Source of the DNA: Marinimicrobium alkaliphilum
Lineage (GTDB): Bacteria > Pseudomonadota > Gammaproteobacteria > Pseudomonadales > Cellvibrionaceae
Length of the DNA stretch: 64,000 nt
NCBI RefSeq assembly: GCF_003259155.1
Contig: NZ_QGMQ01000003.1
Location: 62,001-126,000 of the forward strand
Reading direction: 5' to 3'
Positions 25,323 through 35,000 of this stretch are shown here, one piece after another. Numbering within the stretch: position 1 is the first letter of the stretch; each line of letters starts with the position of its first letter. The notes beneath the pieces were generated by a model. It worked only from the letters and a program-made list of their open reading frames with translations, did not search any database and had not been told where the DNA came from. Position numbers and translations under genes: made by a program.

Positions 25323-28178
25323 ATGATCAACAGCAAAAAAATGTTACTGCCATCAGCCATTGGCTGTATCCTGGCCGGCGCTTACAGCGTACCGGCTGTG
25401 GCCCAAGATGACGGAATGATCCTGGAAGAAGTGGTCGTTACCGGTATTCGTCGCAGTTTGATGAACTCCATCAGCATCAAGCAGGACTCCAGCTCCATCG
25501 TCGAAGCTCTGTCGGCGGAAGACATCGGTAAGCTGCCCGACACCAGTATCGCCGAGTCCCTGGCGCGCCTGCCCGGCCTGGCCGGTGAGCGCGTCAACGG
25601 TCGCACCAGCGGTGTTTCCGTGCGCGGCTTTAACGAAGACTATGTCGCTACCACCATGAACGGCCGCGAGCTGCTCGGTATCGGTGACAACCGCGGTGTT
25701 GAGTATGATCTCTACCCCTCAGAGATCATCTCCAACGCGGTCGTCTATAAGTCGCCCGACGCCAGCCTGGTCAACCAGGGTCTGGGCGGTATCGTTGACC
25801 TGCGCACCATTCGCCCGCTGGAAAACGAGCGCATTATCGCCATCAACGCCAACCTCGAGCAGAATGGCATGAGCTCCGCCAACCCGGACTTCAGCGATCG
25901 CGGTCACCGTTTGGCATTCACCTTCTCTGATACTTTTAACGACGGCACCATGGGCTTCGCCCTGACCCTCGCCACCATGGACTCTCCGAGCCAGGAAGAG
26001 CAGGTACGGATGTGGGGCTTCCCCGATAACAACGAAGCCGGTAACTGGGAAGAGCTCGGTGGTCCGGAGTTCGAAGACTTCCCGGATGCCGAATACATTA
26101 TGGGCGGTCACGATACCTACGTGCGCTCTGGCTCCATGCAACGCGACACCGTGTCCTCCATTTTCCAGTGGGCACCGAATGATCGCCTGACCATGACCGC
26201 CGACTTGCTGTACATCGACTTTTCGGAAGAAAAAGTCTTCCGGGGTCTGGAAGAAGGTGGGCCGATCTGGAGCGGTGCGGAGTTTGAAGTCTTCAATGTT
26301 GAAGACGGCCTGGTCACTGAAGGTCAATTCGATGGCTTTCACTCCGTTATTCGGAACGATGCAGAATCTAAAGAAGGCGACCTGACCGCGTTTGGCTTCA
26401 ACCTTGAGTATTTGCTGAACGACGACTGGAAACTGGGATTTGACGCCGCTCGCAGCGAATCCTCAAAAAGCTTTATCAACATGGAAAGCTATTCCGGTAC
26501 CGGCCGCGCCCGGACCGACACTCAAGGCGGTGCCGCAGCGCGCTCGTGGACCCATACTGGTGACGCCGGCATCACCTTTGGCCCACACAACAGCATCACC
26601 ATGCCAGACTACACGGACCCCAACGTCATCCGCCTGGCCGGCCCACAGAACTGGGGCGGTGGTATTGCTGACCTGGTGGGCACCGATAATGCTCAGGACG
26701 GCTTCGTCAACCAGCCGATATTCGATGAAGAGCTGACCACTGTGCGTCTGAACGTTGATGGTCATGTCGACTGGTCTATCTTCAATCGTGCCGAATTCGG
26801 TATTAACTTCTCCGACCGCTCCAAGTCTAAAGCCAACACCGGCGCTTATCTGGTGGGCCCGGGCTTTACCGACAACGAGCCGGCTGAAACCCAAACCGAT
26901 GCGCCGGTACCGGAAGAGTTCCGCGTAGGGAACACCGATCTGAGTTTTGTGGGTCTTCCCCCTATGCTGGCTTACGATAGTGTCGGCCTGTACCAGAGCG
27001 GTTTCTACCGTGAAATTGATGCGACGCTGTACGAACCCGGCCGCCTGGGCGACACCTGGACCGTGGACGAGCAAGTTACTACGCTTTACAGCATGCTCGA
27101 CTTCGAACAGGGCATCATCAGCGGTAACATCGGTCTGCAAGCGGTTCACACTGACCAATGGGCCACCGGCTTTGATACCCAGACCGAGCGCGTCGATGGT
27201 GTTGCTACGGTAGTGACGACCCCAACCGAAGGCGGCGATGACTTCTGGAACTTCCTGCCCAGTCTGAACATGACCTTTGACGTGGCCGAAAACCAATATG
27301 TGCGTTTTGCGGCGTCTCAGACCATGTCTCGCGCTCGACTCGACGACATGCGCCCGAACAACACCATCGGCTTTGACTTCGACGACGGTATTCGCCAGTC
27401 CACTGACCCCGAGCGCAGCGCCTGGAACGGCAGTTCCGGTAGCCCCCAGCTGCGGCCTCTGCGCGCTTATCAGGCCGATCTCGGGTACGAGTGGTACTTT
27501 GCTGACGACGGCATGCTCGGTGCCGGCATCTTCTACAAAGACCTGCGTAACTGGCACTTCAACCGTCAAGTCCTGACTGACTTCAGTGAGTTCATCATCG
27601 AAGGCTATCACGACAACGGCATCGACGAACTGCGTTCCACCCAGGGCTTCACCAACTTTATGGCGGAAGCCGGTTCGGGTAGCGTGAAGGGTCTGGAGCT
27701 GCAGGCGAGCGTGCCCTTCTACATGTTCAGCGACATTCTGGATGGTTTCGGCCTGATCGCCAGCGCCACCTTCCTTGACGGTGAGCTGACCGATATAGAT
27801 GAAGAGGGTAACCCCGTCACCGCCGATATCCCGGGCTTGTCCGAGCGCATCTACCAGGCCACACTCTACTACGAGCGCAACGGTTTCGAGGCCCGTATCA
27901 GCGGCCGCTACCGTGACAAGTACGCGACCGAGTTCTACGGCCTGAGCATGGCCCTGACTCCGACCACCGACCTGGGTGCGGAGATCTGGGATGCACAGAT
28001 CGGCTATGACTTCGGCGCAGGTGGTTGGGACAACCTGGATGGCTTGAGCATCAGCCTGCAGGCACAGAACATCACCGATGAAACCACCATCTCAGCTGCA
28101 GAAGATGACCCGCGTCGGGTCAACACCTACCAGCGCTTTGGTGCCAACTACCTGCTGGGTGTGAACTACCGCTTCTAA
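25323..28178 (+). CDS. TonB-dependent receptor, probable maltodextrin importer
   Basis: The 951-residue outer-membrane receptor has a signal peptide of ~27 residues ending PAVAQ. The TonB-box region is MILEEVVVTGIRRSL. The plug domain (about 45-180) has IGKLPDTSIAESLARLPG and GVSVRGFNEDYVATTMNGREL. The long barrel ends in the aromatic GVNYRF used for barrel assembly. The plug wording is that of the sugar-type receptors of Caulobacter, Xanthomonas and Cellvibrio. No SusD partner is present, as usual outside Bacteroidetes. The maltodextrin substrate is inferred from its neighbours. A GAGGAAA ribosome site precedes the ATG. A strong terminator follows the stop. Confidence 0.93.
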   Translation: MINSKKMLLPSAIGCILAGAYSVPAVAQDDGMILEEVVVTGIRRSLMNSISIKQDSSSIVEALSAEDIGKLPDTSIAESLARLPGLAGERVNGRTSGVSVRGFNEDYVATTMNGRELLGIGDNRGVEYDLYPSEIISNAVVYKSPDASLVNQGLGGIVDLRTIRPLENERIIAINANLEQNGMSSANPDFSDRGHRLAFTFSDTFNDGTMGFALTLATMDSPSQEEQVRMWGFPDNNEAGNWEELGGPEFEDFPDAEYIMGGHDTYVRSGSMQRDTVSSIFQWAPNDRLTMTADLLYIDFSEEKVFRGLEEGGPIWSGAEFEVFNVEDGLVTEGQFDGFHSVIRNDAESKEGDLTAFGFNLEYLLNDDWKLGFDAARSESSKSFINMESYSGTGRARTDTQGGAAARSWTHTGDAGITFGPHNSITMPDYTDPNVIRLAGPQNWGGGIADLVGTDNAQDGFVNQPIFDEELTTVRLNVDGHVDWSIFNRAEFGINFSDRSKSKANTGAYLVGPGFTDNEPAETQTDAPVPEEFRVGNTDLSFVGLPPMLAYDSVGLYQSGFYREIDATLYEPGRLGDTWTVDEQVTTLYSMLDFEQGIISGNIGLQAVHTDQWATGFDTQTERVDGVATVVTTPTEGGDDFWNFLPSLNMTFDVAENQYVRFAASQTMSRARLDDMRPNNTIGFDFDDGIRQSTDPERSAWNGSSGSPQLRPLRAYQADLGYEWYFADDGMLGAGIFYKDLRNWHFNRQVLTDFSEFIIEGYHDNGIDELRSTQGFTNFMAEAGSGSVKGLELQASVPFYMFSDILDGFGLIASATFLDGELTDIDEEGNPVTADIPGLSERIYQATLYYERNGFEARISGRYRDKYATEFYGLSMALTPTTDLGAEIWDAQIGYDFGAGGWDNLDGLSISLQAQNITDETTISAAEDDPRRVNTYQRFGANYLLGVNYRF

Positions 28179-28193
28179 ACCCACGCAGCAAGG

Positions 28194-28232
28194 AAGCCCC
28201 TGCTATAGTCAGCCTGTAGCAGGGGCTTTTTT
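28194..28232 (+). terminator. Intrinsic terminator after the TonB receptor
   Basis: AAGCCCCTGCTA (28194-28205) pairs with TAGCAGGGGCTT (28217-28228), and a run of six T follows (28227-28232). It separates the receptor from the halogenase gene 28 nt later. Expression of that gene therefore needs readthrough or a promoter close by; no obvious promoter is seen. Confidence 0.9.
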
Positions 28233-28260
28233 ATGGTCGGTGCTCGGCAGGAGTTCATTC

Positions 28261-29769
28261 ATGAATACACAAAAACCCATAACAAAGGTTGCGATTGTTG
28301 GCGGCGGCTCATCGGGATGGATGGCGGCGGCAATGGTCAGTCGGTTCCTGGGCCCACAGCTTGATATCACCCTGATAGAATCGAGCGCCATCGGTACCGT
28401 GGGTGTTGGCGAAGCGACTATCCCGCCCATTCGCACCTTCAACAATGTCCTGGGTATCGACGAGAACGAGTTTCTGCGTCGCACCGGCGGCACCATCAAG
28501 CTCGGTATCGAGTTTGAGAACTGGGGCCGGCAAGGTGACCGCTATATGCACGCCTTTGGTGACATTGGCCGCAACCTCGGCTTTACCGGGTTTCACCACT
28601 ACTGGCTGCGCGGCCAGCAATCAGGTGAAGCTCACAACTACTGGGACTTCTCCCTCAATTATCGCGCTGCCAAAAACCACCGTTTTCAACCTTTGGAGAC
28701 TATCCCGAATACGCCCCTGTGTGGATTGGTGCACGCCTACCACTTCGATGCCGGGCTCTACGCGCAGCTGCTGCGCGAGTACAGCGAGGCGCGAGGCGTC
28801 AAGCGTATCGACGGCACCATCCAGCAGGTACATCAGCACCCGGATACCGGTGAAGTCACCGAATTAACGCTGGCAGATGGTCAACAGCTGGACGCCGAGC
28901 TGTTTATCGACTGCTCGGGCTTTCGCGGTTTACTGATCAAGGAAACCCTCAAGGTCGAATTTGACGATTGGTCACATTGGCTGCCGTGCAACCGGGCTTT
29001 GGCTGTACCCAGCGAAACCGCCGCCCAAACCACCCCCTACACCCGGGCCATCGCCCATGAGGGCGGCTGGCAGTGGCGCATTCCCCTGCAGCACCGCAAT
29101 GGCAACGGCCTGGTCTATTGCAGCGATTTCCTGTCGGATGATCAGGCCAGTACACGGCTGCTCGATAACCTGGATACACCCGCCCTGGGTGAGCCGCGAC
29201 CGATCAGCTTTACGACCGGCCGACGTCGGCAACAGTGGCACAAAAACGTAATCGCCCTGGGGCTGTCTAGCGGTTTTCTGGAGCCCCTCGAATCCACCAG
29301 TCTGCACCTGGTGCAATCGGGCATTGTGCGCCTGATCAAACATTTCCCCCATCGCGGATTACAAAGCGCAGTGATCGATGAGTACAACCGTCAGTCACAG
29401 GACGAGTTTGAAAAGATTCGCGATTTCATCATCCTTCATTATCACCTGAATCAGAAGCATGACAGTCCCTTCTGGCGCGCCTGCCGCGAATCCGACAAGC
29501 CCGACTCCCTGTTGCGTCGGATCGAACTGTTCAGAACCAGCGGGCTGGTCTTTCGGGAACAGGACGAGCTGTTCAGCGAAACTGCCTGGCAGCAGGTGTT
29601 TATCGGTCAGGGACTGATCCCGGAAGATTACCATCCACTGGCGAACGAGCTGCCGGGCGCACAATTGACAGAATTTTTCCGCAACCTGAACACCACATTT
29701 GAACGCACTGTCGATCAGCTTTCTGATCACGATGCCTACCTACAACAACACGCAAAAGCCACATTATGA
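28261..29769 (+). CDS. Flavin-dependent tryptophan-halogenase family protein
   Basis: The start at 28261 has AGGAG upstream and gives 502 residues; an ATG 7 codons earlier is less likely. The N-terminal FAD motif is VAIVGGGSSGWMAAAMV. GVGEATIPPI follows. The halogenase signature GGWQWRIP (WxWxIP) is intact. A Lys in GGTIKLGIEF (about K80) sits where PrnA has its catalytic Lys79, and LEPLEST holds the conserved Glu. The family chlorinates or brominates tryptophan or other aromatics with reduced flavin. Relatives are often found next to TonB receptors in sugar loci, where their role is unknown. The last codons overlap the next gene in ATGA, so the two are translationally coupled. No flavin reductase is nearby. 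Confidence 0.88.
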   Translation: MNTQKPITKVAIVGGGSSGWMAAAMVSRFLGPQLDITLIESSAIGTVGVGEATIPPIRTFNNVLGIDENEFLRRTGGTIKLGIEFENWGRQGDRYMHAFGDIGRNLGFTGFHHYWLRGQQSGEAHNYWDFSLNYRAAKNHRFQPLETIPNTPLCGLVHAYHFDAGLYAQLLREYSEARGVKRIDGTIQQVHQHPDTGEVTELTLADGQQLDAELFIDCSGFRGLLIKETLKVEFDDWSHWLPCNRALAVPSETAAQTTPYTRAIAHEGGWQWRIPLQHRNGNGLVYCSDFLSDDQASTRLLDNLDTPALGEPRPISFTTGRRRQQWHKNVIALGLSSGFLEPLESTSLHLVQSGIVRLIKHFPHRGLQSAVIDEYNRQSQDEFEKIRDFIILHYHLNQKHDSPFWRACRESDKPDSLLRRIELFRTSGLVFREQDELFSETAWQQVFIGQGLIPEDYHPLANELPGAQLTEFFRNLNTTFERTVDQLSDHDAYLQQHAKATL

Positions 29770-31616
29770 AACTGATATATTCCTCTCTGATACTGTTAAC
29801 CCTGGTTCTGACACTGCCTGCCAAGGCAGCCTCAATTGATCGTATCGACCCACCCTTCTGGTGGGCCGGCATGGCAGAGCCCTCATTGCAACTGATGGTT
29901 TACGGCGACGCCATCGGCGACCTCCAGGTCGACGCCAAGCACGACGCTGTGAAGGTTGAGCGCGTCATACCGGTAGAAAATGACAACTACCTGTTTGTCG
30001 ATCTCCTCATTAACCCTGCATTCGAAGGCGGCAGCGTCACCCTGACCTTTTCCAATGCCGATGGCGCGCAAATGGAACAGCGCTATGAGATTCTGCCCCG
30101 ACGCGAAGGTTCAGCCCAACGCCAGGGGCTGTCGACTCAGGATGCCATCTACCTGATTGTGCCGGATCGCTTTGCCAATGCCGATCCCGAGAACGACACG
30201 TTGCCCGGCATGAAAGAGGCAGCCAATCCAGACAGCCATGTAGGACGCCACGGTGGCGACATCGCGGGTATCATTCAGCATATGGATTATATTGCCGACA
30301 TGGGCTTCACCGCCGTTTGGGCCACGCCCTTCCTGGAGAACGATCAGCCGGCCTACTCCTATCACGGTTACTCCACCACCGACCACTACCGCATCGATCC
30401 CCGCTTCGGCAGCAATCGCGACTATCAGCGCCTGTCAGAAGTCGGCGCCGGGCACGGTGTAAAACTGGTGAAAGACCTTATCGTCAACCACATCGGCGAC
30501 CAGCACTGGTGGATGGATGATCTACCCACTGACGACTGGCTCAATTTTCAGGACGGCTTTGTCCCCACCACCCACTACCGCACCACCATTCAGGATATTC
30601 ACGCGGCGGATATCGACCGCAAACACTTTGTCGACGGCTGGTTTGTGGAGACCATGCCCGACCTCAATCAGCGCAACCCCCTGATGGCGAACTACCTGAT
30701 CCAGAACAGTATCTGGTGGATCGAGTACGCCAACCTCAAGGGCATTCGGGCCGACACCTGGTCCTATTCCGACCGCGACTTTCTCGCGGACTGGACCCGC
30801 CGATTGCTGGACGAGTACCCCAACTTTACCATCGTGGGTGAAGAGTGGACTCCCAACCCCAACACCATCGCCTACTGGCAGAAAGGACAGAGTAACCCGG
30901 ACGGTTACGAGGCCTACACCCCCAGCATGATGGACTTCCCGGTGTACTACGCTTTGCGCGACGCCATGACCGAAGAAGAGAACTGGGGCGAAGGGCTGAT
31001 CAACCTGTACCTGGCATTGGCGGACGACTATATCTATCCGGATCCCTGGTCGCTGGTCATTTTTGCCGAGAACCACGATACCAGCCGCATCTACAGCTAC
31101 CTGGATGAAGATCTTGCACGCTTTAAACTCACCATGACCTTTCTCGCTACCATGCGCGGCACACCGCAGTTCTTTTACGGCTCGGAAGTACTCGCCACCA
31201 GCCCCAAGACCCGGGCCGACGGCGAAGTTCGCAGTCAGTTTCCCGGCGGTTGGCCCGAGCACGAGCGTAACGCCTTCACCGGCAGGGGCTTGAGTGATGA
31301 TCAGGCAAGTGCCCAGAACCACCTGCGCCGCCTACTTAATTGGCGTAAAAGCGCCGCGGTCATTCATGACGGTCGGCTTCTGCATTACGCACCGGAAACG
31401 GGCGTGTACGTGTATTTTCGCTATACCGATGATGAACGGGTGATGGTGGTACTGAACAAGAATGATACAGATAGAACTCTCGATCTTTCCCGTTTCCGTC
31501 AGGGATTGGCCGAGCACGCCAAGGGCGAAGATATTCTATCCGGTGAAGCCTACACGCTAACGGATACGATAACCGTAGGCGCAGGCCGGAGCCTTGTGTT
31601 GGAGCTGAAACGCTGA
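29766..31616 (+). CDS. Periplasmic GH13 cyclomaltodextrinase / neopullulanase-like enzyme
   Basis: The 616-residue product has a cleavable signal peptide (~1-21, ending AKA). An N-terminal beta-sandwich of the cyclomaltodextrinase-N type (~24-112) includes IDRIDPPFWWAGM. The GH13 barrel follows: region I KDLIVNH, region II GIRADTWSY with nucleophile D330, region III IVGEEW with acid/base E359, and region IV FAENHDTSR with HD at 437-438. A C-terminal beta-domain ends the protein. It should shorten or debranch maltodextrins or cyclodextrins after uptake by the receptor. Its ATG overlaps the halogenase stop. A terminator lies 60 nt after its stop. All catalytic residues are present. Confidence 0.93.
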   Translation: MKLIYSSLILLTLVLTLPAKAASIDRIDPPFWWAGMAEPSLQLMVYGDAIGDLQVDAKHDAVKVERVIPVENDNYLFVDLLINPAFEGGSVTLTFSNADGAQMEQRYEILPRREGSAQRQGLSTQDAIYLIVPDRFANADPENDTLPGMKEAANPDSHVGRHGGDIAGIIQHMDYIADMGFTAVWATPFLENDQPAYSYHGYSTTDHYRIDPRFGSNRDYQRLSEVGAGHGVKLVKDLIVNHIGDQHWWMDDLPTDDWLNFQDGFVPTTHYRTTIQDIHAADIDRKHFVDGWFVETMPDLNQRNPLMANYLIQNSIWWIEYANLKGIRADTWSYSDRDFLADWTRRLLDEYPNFTIVGEEWTPNPNTIAYWQKGQSNPDGYEAYTPSMMDFPVYYALRDAMTEEENWGEGLINLYLALADDYIYPDPWSLVIFAENHDTSRIYSYLDEDLARFKLTMTFLATMRGTPQFFYGSEVLATSPKTRADGEVRSQFPGGWPEHERNAFTGRGLSDDQASAQNHLRRLLNWRKSAAVIHDGRLLHYAPETGVYVYFRYTDDERVMVVLNKNDTDRTLDLSRFRQGLAEHAKGEDILSGEAYTLTDTITVGAGRSLVLELKR

Positions 31617-31675
31617 GATTTTAAGCGTTAAAACAACTAAAAAAGTGTTTTCATAGTCATTTTCAGTTGCCCCCG

Positions 31676-31703
31676 AAGCCCGCATTTTCTGCGGGCTTTT
31701 TTT
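31676..31703 (+). terminator. Intrinsic terminator after the halogenase-GH13 pair
   Basis: AAGCCCGCA (31676-31684) pairs with TGCGGGCTT (31690-31698) around TTTTC, followed by a T-run to 31703. It isolates the upstream genes from the next control region, which begins ten bases later. Confidence 0.92.
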
Positions 31704-31712
31704 GTGGCTCGT

Positions 31713-31726
31713 TGCATACGTATGCA
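31713..31726. promoter_or_regulatory. LacI-type operator O4
   Basis: A perfect TGCATACGTATGCA palindrome, 19 bp centre-to-centre upstream of O5 (about two helical turns), allowing two dimers on the same DNA face. Confidence 0.85.
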
Positions 31727-31731
31727 TTCAA

Positions 31732-31745
31732 TGCATACGTATGCA
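31732..31745. promoter_or_regulatory. LacI-type operator O5
   Basis: A perfect TGCATACGTATGCA palindrome ending 5 nt before the -35 box TTGTGA of the pullulanase-leader promoter. Confidence 0.85.
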
Positions 31746-31750
31746 AGCTA

Positions 31751-31779
31751 TTGTGACCCCCGCAGCATAAGCCTAGTAT
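31751..31779 (+). promoter_or_regulatory. Promoter of the pullulanase-amylase transcript
   Basis: TTGTGA (31751-31756), a 17-nt spacer and TAGTAT (31774-31779). The transcript should start near 31786, which leaves a leader of roughly 275 nt before the pullulanase ATG. The distance to O5 equals that at the other two promoters of the locus. Confidence 0.65.
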
Positions 31780-31833
31780 GAACTCAACGTTAGATAACAC
31801 TGAATAACAACGACAACGCACAAAGGTACTCCC

Positions 31834-31881
31834 ATGGTCCTTTATTGCAAACGCAGTAGCGACAGAATTCCGGACAACTAA
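31834..31881 (+). CDS. Possible 15-residue leader peptide
   Basis: ATG with an AAAGG stretch ten bases upstream opens a 15-codon frame (MVLYCKRSSDRIPDN) inside the pullulanase leader, about 90 nt before the intrinsic terminator at 31971-31997. It is too short for composition to be informative. It is noted because a short ORF followed by a terminator is the layout of transcription attenuators. It may well be chance. Confidence 0.2.
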   Translation: MVLYCKRSSDRIPDN

Positions 31882-31948
31882 GTCTACAGGCGACGTGTGT
31901 AGCCCCGCGCCGAAACCAGTGTCTCTCTCCAACCCTCCAAGTGTTGGG

Positions 31949-31997
31949 ACTCCTCTGCCAGGAGTTTTTCGGGCGCAGTTTACTGCGCCCTTTTTTT
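31949..31997 (+). terminator. Tandem hairpins with strong intrinsic terminator in the pullulanase leader
   Basis: Hairpin a: ACTCCT (31949-31954) with AGGAGT (31960-31965) and five T. Hairpin b: GGGCGCAGT (31971-31979) with ACTGCGCCC (31982-31990) and seven T (31991-31997). They lie between the regulated promoter and the pullulanase ATG at 32062. No convincing promoter is seen in the 64 bases that remain. The element therefore either attenuates the pullulanase operon or ends a ~210-nt small RNA. Confidence 0.85.
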
Positions 31998-32061
31998 ATC
32001 CCCACAACGCGTAGAACTCATAAAACCCTAACAAACAAACCACCCGAAAGGAGCGATAATA

Positions 32062-35000
32062 ATGAAAACGCTGTTACGCAATATCGGTATCGCTGGCGTC
32101 GCCAGTATGCTGAGCCTGCACGTTTTTGCCGACCACACGAGCACGCCCAACACCGTCACCCTGGTGGGCAGCGTGCAAGAAGCCCTGGGCTGTCCCGGTG
32201 ACTGGCAACCCGATTGTAGCGAAACTTTCCTTGAGAACACCGAAGGCACAATCTGGTTCGGGAGTTTTGACGTGCCCGTCGGTGAGTACGAAATAAAAAT
32301 TGCCATCAATGGCGGTTGGGATGAAAACTACGGTGCCGGTGGCGCTCAAGATGGTCCGAATATTCCGCTGGACGTCGAGGAAGCTGAAACCATCGATTTC
32401 TTCTACGATCACAGCAACCACCGCCTGTTTATCGGCGAGATGGCCGCTGGCGACCTGAGCGCTGCGACCGCCCACTGGGTCAGTGCCGACACTTTCGTCT
32501 GGGAAGCCCCGGCCGGTGCCGAGGTCAGTTTGCATTACGCTGAAAATGCCGGCATTTCCATCACCCCGGAAAGTACCGTCGACGGCAGCGAGTCCATCGC
32601 ATTGACCCCTACCGGCGACACGCTGGGCGGGGAACTGGCCGAGCGCTTCCCGCACCTGTCGGGCCTGCAGACCTTTACCCTGTCCGAAGAAGCTCACACG
32701 CAGGTCCCGTCGCTGTTACGTCAGCAGATTGTGCTGATTGCCACCAACGATGAGGACGAAGTGGTCGATGCCACCGGCCTGCAGATTCCCGGCGTACTCG
32801 ATGACGTGTTCGGCTACGATGGCGAACTGGGCCCGGTGTACAACGCCGAAGGCATTCACGCCAAAGTCTGGGCACCCACCGCTCGCTCGGTCAACCTGCA
32901 CGTCTTTGCCGATGGTCACCCGGAAACCGACGCCGTCGTCCACCCCATGACCCGCGATGACGACACCGGGGTCTGGTCGGTATCCGGCGACGAAGGCTGG
33001 GATCGCATGTACTACCTGTACGAAACCGAAGTCTATGTACCGCTGACTCAAAGCGTCGAGACAACCCTCAGCACGGACCCGTACACCGTGAGCGCCGCCA
33101 CCGACGGCAAACGCAGCCAGTTCGTCAACCTCATGGACGCGGACCTGAAACCCGAAGGCTGGGATGAACTCGAGAAACCGAGCCTTGAGCGCATCGCCGA
33201 CGCCATCATCTATGAAATCCATGTGCGCGACTTCAGCGTGCACGACCCTGAAGTTCCCGAGGAGCACCGCGGCAAGTTCACGGCCTTTACCCTTGAAGGC
33301 ACCCACGGTATCGAACACTTGAAAAAGCTGATCGATGCAGGCATGACCCATATTCACCTGCTGCCAGTAAACGACTGCGCGACCATTCCCGAAGACCCTG
33401 AAGACCGCGTCGACGAGCGTGACCTGGGCCTGGACACGCATGGCCCGGCGAGCGAAGAGCAACAAGCGATCATCTGGGAGATTCGCGACCAGAACGCTTT
33501 CAACTGGTGCTATGACCCCCACCACTTCAATCTGCCCGAGGGCAGCTACGCCTCCGATCCGGACGGCACCGCGCGCATCATCGAGTTCCGTCAGATGGTT
33601 CAGGCCCTGAACGCACTGGGCCTGCGGGTTGTGGTCGACGTGGTCTATAACCACACCAACAGCGCCGGTCTCGGTGAGAAGTCTGTGTTCGACAAAATCG
33701 TACCCGGCTACTACCACCGCCTCGAAGGCTCTGGCGGCGTTGCCATGAGCACCTGCTGCCCCGGTACTGCGACCGAGCACAGCATGATGGAGAAGTTCAT
33801 GATCGACTCCATCGTACTCTGGGCCGATGCCTACAAGGTCGACGGCTTCCGCTTTGACCTGATGGGCCACCATTCCCTCGACAATATGCGCAAGGTGCGT
33901 GACGCACTCGACGCGATGACCACTGAAGAGCACGGTGTCGATGGCGAGAAGATCCTGCTCTACGGCGAGGGCTGGAACTTTGGCGAAGTGGCCAATAATG
34001 CCCGGTTTATCCAGGCCACCCAAGACAACATGGCCGGCGAAGACATTGCTGCCACATTTAACGATCGCTTCCGCGACGCCATCCGCGGCGGCAGCCCCTT
34101 TGACAGTGGCGTCAACCACGTGCGCAGCCAGGTGTTTGTCAATGGACTCTACCTGAACCCCAATGATGAAACCGGCGGTGCCACCCTGCAACAACTGCTG
34201 CGCAATAAAGACTCACTGCGTATCGGTCTGGCCGGTTCTCTGCGCGACTTCAGCATCATCGACCATGAAGGCAACACCACCGTAGGCAGCAACGTTCGCC
34301 ATCACGGTCAGGCCGGGTATGCGCGCAGCCCGCTGGATATCATCAACTACGCGGGCAAGCACGATAACGAAACCCTGTTTGACATCAACCAGTACAAACT
34401 CCCGCTGGATACCAGCCCGGAAGATCGCGCGCGGGTCCAAGTGGTCGCCAACAGTCTGGTACTGATGGCTCAGGGCACGCCCTTTATGCAAGCCGGTCAG
34501 GAACTGCTGCGTTCAAAATCCATGGATCGCAACACCTACAACTCCGGTGACTGGTTCAATGTGCTCGACTTTACCTATGAGGATAACGGCTGGGCACGCG
34601 GCCTCCCGGTCGCCAATGAGAACGAAGCCAGCTGGGACGAAATTCGTCCGCGTCTGGAAAACCCGGAACTGGCGGTTAGCAGCGCTGAAATCGCCCACGC
34701 GCTTGAAGCCACCGCTGCGCTCCTGACGATCCGTGCTTCTTCACCGCTATTCAGCCTGGAAAGTGCCGAGCAGGTCATGGACGTGCTCGACTTCCACAAC
34801 ACCGGTGCCGATCAAGTTCCAGGCCTGATTGTGATGAGCCTGACCGACACGCTTGAGATCGACGCCCACTACGCGCAAATCGTGGTGATCTTCAATGCCG
34901 ATACCGAAGCCCAAAGCTTCGAGTGGAACGTCAACGACAACGCCTTTGAACTGCATCCGGCCCAGGCAGCGTCGAGCGATGACGCGCTGGAGGACGCCCA

